Shown: in pieces, positions 59,517 to 64,000 of the stretch
Numbering within the stretch: position 1 is the first letter of the stretch
Layout of the letters: each line of letters starts with the position of its first letter
Assembly (NCBI RefSeq): GCF_954871325.1
Contig: NC_088779.1
Location: forward strand, 8,124,846-8,188,845
Origin: Gordionus sp. m RMFG-2023
Taxonomy: Eukaryota > Nematomorpha > Gordioida > Chordodea > Parachordodidae
Length of the DNA: 64,000 nt
Direction: 5' to 3'
Made by a program: the position numbers and the translations under genes
The notes under the pieces: model-generated
The model's database searches: none
What the model saw: the letters and a program-made list of their open reading frames with translations, nothing else
What the model was told of the DNA's origin: nothing

Positions 59517-60230
59517 AGAGTAATGCGTTACAAAAATTAATGTCGTCGTTAACGGTGTTATCTTTTCCCCTAGAAAATAAGGTAAAGGCATTACTATTGG
59601 GGAAAGTAACGTATTTGAGTAACGTTTTACTTTCTATCTTTTTTTTTATTATTGTATTAATCTGTTATATATTTATTTAAAAATCTGTATAAATATATAT
59701 AACAAAATAAAACCAATTTTTAATTTAAAATAATAAATATGCGTGTATTGAATTCTTCTTTCAGCTCTCATTTTTTATTGGTTTGTTGGAAGTTTTCAAT
59801 TACATTAGTGAGTAGTCTAGTGCCGATAAACTGTCAATTATCTTCAACATTATCATAAAGGCTAAATGAAAAGAAGGAAACAAGCATTTAGCTTCCTTTT
59901 TTGAGGAAATATATGGATAAAAATAGGAAATCTATGGAGGATGAAAACGTTTTTTAAAAAAAATAAAGATATTTCTTATGACTAGATGACCTGTTAATTT
60001 CTTTGAGAATAAAGAAACAACTTTGGAAATCTTTAAACAGCTTACAATTATTAAAAATCTTGTTTATAAAATATAATGCACCCTTGCCAACATCACCACC
60101 TATTGAACTGGTGTTTAGTACTCGATGTTGATAGAAAAATCATTTTGTTTATCGCATAAAAACTTTAGCACATCATAAAAAACCTTAATCACCAACTGAG
60201 CCACAGCACACTATTCGAAAAACACAACAC
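59517..60230 (+). pseudogene. hAT relic with C-terminal block
   Basis: About 59517-59640 carries GCGTTAC / TAACGGTGTTA / AGTAACG words typical of the ends of some hAT elements. At about 60078-60119 the plus strand reads PLPTSPPIELVFSTR, the hAT C-terminal 'LPxSxPxERVFSxxG' block. Frames are broken and the far end is not defined. Confidence 0.5.
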
Positions 60231-61888
60231 CGAATTTATTATAGCAATATATGGCAATGGCGATCCAACCAAAGAAAAATAAAGGAAAATACAGATTTGT
60301 GTGCCTAACATTAATCTGATTTATATTGATCACAGAATTCTCATAATACAAATTAAAATATTCCTAGTTTTACTATTTTCCCGCATTTTTTTAGTCCCTG
60401 AGAAAAGTCAAGATCGTTATCAGGTTATTTTATTTTCCCAAGCTAGTACTGTAAATTGCTTCTTTTTTTAACATTTAAGGGAAAACTATACCGATTCAAA
60501 AAAAATGAAATATAATCAAAATTTTGATATTCCTCCTATGTCTAAGGCCTCGTTTATAGTAAGCGCGATTACCTTTTATACAGCAAGGCGTAATTTAACA
60601 AGTAAATAATAGGTATAATCTATAATGACTGAGTGATGCGATGAAATGAGTTACATCGTTATGATGAAATTTGAAAAATATATGTCGCGATGCGATTCGC
60701 TTAAGCTCGTGCACGATGTCTAAAAGACTAAAAATGCGGAGAAATAATTAGTTAGTTCATTTTAAAATATTTTGTTACCAGTTTTTTGATCCCTTTGTCA
60801 AAAATAACGGCACGAATATATAATAAAATTCTAGATAAAAGATTGATTAGAAAAATCAATAAATTTTTTTTCATTATTTCAAAACGGAAATGGAGGATTT
60901 TCGGTTATTTTATTTAATTATTCTTTATAGCTCATTATACTAAAATTATTTTAAAATTATTATATATAATGGCAATCGGATTAAAAAAATCCTTGAGTCC
61001 GGTAAAATAGCCCCTGGAAGAAAATAAAATCTTTGAAATCCCTGGGAAAATTTCTTAAAAATTAACAACACAAGAAGAAGAAGAGACCTAGGTTTGAAAG
61101 AAAAAACCCGGGGAAAATTATACTCTAGAGAAAATATAAATTTGGAGAAAACCTTTGAAAATTTTAACACCTTAATAATTGTTAACAAATGATATTTTGG
61201 GATTTAAAATGGATCCTAGCTAAAATGACAGCACAAATTATTTTGATGAAATTTATCAAGATTTAAGTTGTCACAAGTTAAGAAAGATATGTGGAAGTCA
61301 CTATTTATATTGTCTATATATCGATATTATTTCAATTCAGCCTGAACAAACGATTTAGAAGTAATCAAATATAATGGTCAAATTTTAATTTTTTTTAATA
61401 CAAAGAATCTTAAAATAATTATGTAAGAAGGACACACCATATAAGGCCACGGCCATACTAAAACGCTTATAAAGTATGAGCGCATAATATTAAAAAATAT
61501 AGCAGGCCAAAAATAGAGCCTTTATAATGAATATCAAAAGGCTCAATTTCTCGAACGCTAAATCGTGGAAACTTGGTATGACCTGAGCTCAATAAATCAC
61601 GCTAATTAATAAATATAATAAAGATTTAGGCAATGATTTTCCGTGAGATTTGTTAAAAAATAGAAAAACTGGAAACAATATGAAATTTGGCAAATTTATT
61701 TTTATATTGAGAATGCGCCATTAAACAGGCTATCTTCTGTGTTTAAGAGACAATCCAGTTCTTGGCTTTTCCAAAATATCGAATAAAATGTAAAAATGTA
61801 ATATAATATTATTAGATTTCAAAATACCTCTTATTTTTTTTGCAACAATTTTGAATTTCGTGGAATAAATATAAATATATTATATCGT

Positions 61889-62290
61889 GATCTTTATCAG
61901 GCCTAATTTTACAAGCCCGGCCCGATATTTTTTCTACATATTTGTTCGGTCCGGCCTGGCCCGATCATGAAAGAATTTTATTTTATTTATCCCGAAGACC
62001 CGAAAATAAAAAAAAATTTGTTAATCAGCCCGACCTGGCCTGAATTTATTGAAACATAGATGAATTATATTCTTAAATAAAAGATTTTGGCGACTTGTTT
62101 CTCGAAAATTTTTTTAAAACATATCGATTTATATCACAAAACTGAATATTATATATTAAAAAGCCCGGCCCAAATTTAAAAAAAAAATAGATTCAACCAG
62201 ACCCGAATTTTTTTTTCTAAATAGGCCCTGCTAGGACGGGTTCCGATTATGGCTAGGTTAGGAGTATTGGTCGGGCTTTACAAATCCTTA
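61889..62290. mobile_element. ~400-bp GGCCC-type MITE
   Basis: gatctttatcaggcctaa and aagcccggcccg at the left, ggtcgggctttacaaatcc at the right, with further GGCCTGGCCCG blocks inside. Same family style as 25761-26118; target duplication not resolved. Confidence 0.6.
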
Positions 62291-64000
62291 AGAGGCTACT
62301 GTAAATTAAATTCTAAATTATATTCGTATTGACGGCAATATAATTAATGGAATATATTAAATATATAATTATAATATATAAAATAATAATAACAAAAAAA
62401 CGTCTAATAAGTTTATATAATATTTTAAATTCCAAATAAAAAAAAAATGATTCTCAGAGCAGCAAAAACAGAATTTTTATATTTTGAAAAGAATAGAAAG
62501 ATGTAATGTGTAGATATTTTTAGAGGAACCTGCTTGCTATCATTAGTAAACATACTGAAAAAAATCATCTTACTTATTGATAACTTCTTCAATATTGTGT
62601 ATGTGACCTTTTTTTTCAAACAAAGTTGATCAAATAATTCTTTTTAATAACAAGATATGAAAATTAAACATATGATGATTAAATAATTTGATAAGTTTTA
62701 ATTATTTTATTTAGAAGATAAAAAAAATATTTTAATTTTCTAACTCTGAAATCTTTGTAAGGCATGATAAACACTCTTATAGATTTGGCGACAGCCAATA
62801 CTACTTTTGATAAAATGTACACATAAGATTCAGTATGATCTAAAAATAATGTCCAAGGAATAACAGGAAAGAGTAATAGACCCCATATATATTAAATAAA
62901 TAGTGATTGGATTCGATGATCTCATAATTAAAGAGCGGAGATACTCTGATGAAAATAGCAAAAATGATTATACTATTACTAGGTTTATTGATGCTCTAAG
63001 TCATTTTTGATTTTTTGAGCTATACGATAATTTTACCAATAGTTAATCACCAGGCTACAAACCCCAAACATGAATTTCAGATTGGCCAAACATTATATTT
63101 AAAAAAAAATCATTAGAACAATGATATATTTATCTTAGATTATGCGCCTATATATTAAATCTCATCATTTCATTGCTAAAGATTACGGCTATAATCCCTT
63201 TAGTTCTCATGTGAATTATCATTTTGGACCCTGAAATGATGGATGAGATACGCATCGAAAATGTTATGCTTTAATGTTAAATCCACCATTTATTTTCAAA
63301 AATTTTGAATTTAGTCATCATTTGTGCCTTTATATAGGGAAAATATGATGATATGAAAGTTAGAACATTCCTATTGAAATCACAATAATACTTAAAAGAT
63401 CTTTAATGCATTCCAGCTTGTTTTTCAATTCTGAATATAGCATTAAAGCCGCACTTTTTCGTTTGGTAATATGATAATATCTTTAAAATACATTAATAGG
63501 TTTCTTATTCTTATTTTTTTTGTCTAAAAATCACATTCTTTTTTAAAAAAAAGTCTAAATTTTATGATATCATCAATATAATATGGTCTAATCAAAAATT
63601 TAACCCTGAAATAAAAAGGCTGAAAATGAAATATAAATCATTTTATTCTTGTCACCTTCCCGATTTTTAATTTTAACCGTTACCCGTGACAATAATCCAA
63701 AAATAAAATAAATTAAATTTTTTAGGGAGTGAAGAGTTACCCCGTTTTAAAATAAATGGCTGTCAATCTCTTCCAATAAATTATTTGTAAATCACAACAC
63801 CGATTCAATCCAGGTATACCTTTCTGTGGTATGTGGTTAGTATATTAGATATGGACCAGGGCATGATTTGAGCAAGGTACGATCGTTTATAAATAAAATG
63901 TCTTTTATAAGTAGACTCTATTTTAAATTTGCAGTTACGATAGTCAATCTTACATTTAAGCCATGAATTTATAAAAAAATTTCATATCTAAACACTATTG

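Larger units (their letters stand above)
58501..64000. other. upstream region of the pump gene
   Basis: Must contain or precede the missing initiator exon of the Na+/K+-ATPase gene, but no ATG-plus-donor segment can be picked by eye. Contains a hAT relic (59517-60230) and a GGCCC-type element (61889-62290). From 62300 to 64000 only AT-rich DNA and one short open stretch (about 62917-63010) without recognised motif. Confidence 0.5.

Noticed and set aside
62917-63010. Short open stretch with FDDLIIKERRYSDEN
   Set aside because: Only about 30 codons, no start codon or splice context, no family recognised.

Overview
The window is a very AT-rich piece of an animal genome. Three host genes were rebuilt exon by exon, with phase-consistent splice sites, from conserved protein motifs. 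(1) Hydroxymethylbilane synthase (HMBS), + strand, 3106-24900, 11 coding exons. (2) Signal recognition particle receptor alpha subunit (SRPRA), - strand, 36173-27865, 14 exons, complete. (3) Na+/K+-ATPase alpha subunit (ATP1A type), - strand, 58500-42329, 20 exons, complete except for its initiator exon. A Na+/K+-ATPase alpha ending in ETYY marks a metazoan. In all three genes introns are tiny at the 5' end (as short as 38-48 bp in HMBS and SRPRA) and grow toward the 3' end, a gradient known from schistosome flatworms. That is only a hint about the taxon.

Layout. 1-2.7 kb: hAT transposase relics and AT-rich filler. 2.7-24.9 kb: HMBS. Its first ten coding exons lie within 3.4 kb; the last exon sits 18.3 kb further on, behind an intron packed with mobile DNA. 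24.9-27.9 kb: the gap between the converging HMBS and SRPRA genes. 27.9-36.2 kb: SRPRA. 36.7-38.5 kb: an internally deleted piggyBac between TTAA duplications. 38.5-42.3 kb: mostly featureless, with one cysteine-rich mini-ORF. 42.3-58.5 kb: the Na+/K+-ATPase gene with hAT and Mutator-like relics and a GAAA microsatellite in its introns. 58.5-64 kb: upstream DNA with a hAT relic and a small element.

The giant HMBS intron is the most eventful region. It holds a hAT-type element (6598-12524) with other elements nested in it, a 731-bp foldback palindrome, a 525-bp element with a perfect 8-bp duplication, several small inverted-repeat elements, a broken LTR-element fossil, and a hAT with a BED-finger ORF. 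Into the leader of that hAT a 4395-bp transposon with 601-bp terminal inverted repeats has inserted (17105-21499). It encodes a DDE-like protein of a family I recognise only as uncharacterised multicopy proteins of other invertebrates, and it has itself taken a tRNA-derived SINE and a local tandem duplication. This is the best candidate for something under-described. The host genes are unrelated housekeeping genes: haem synthesis, ER targeting of ribosomes, and ion pumping.
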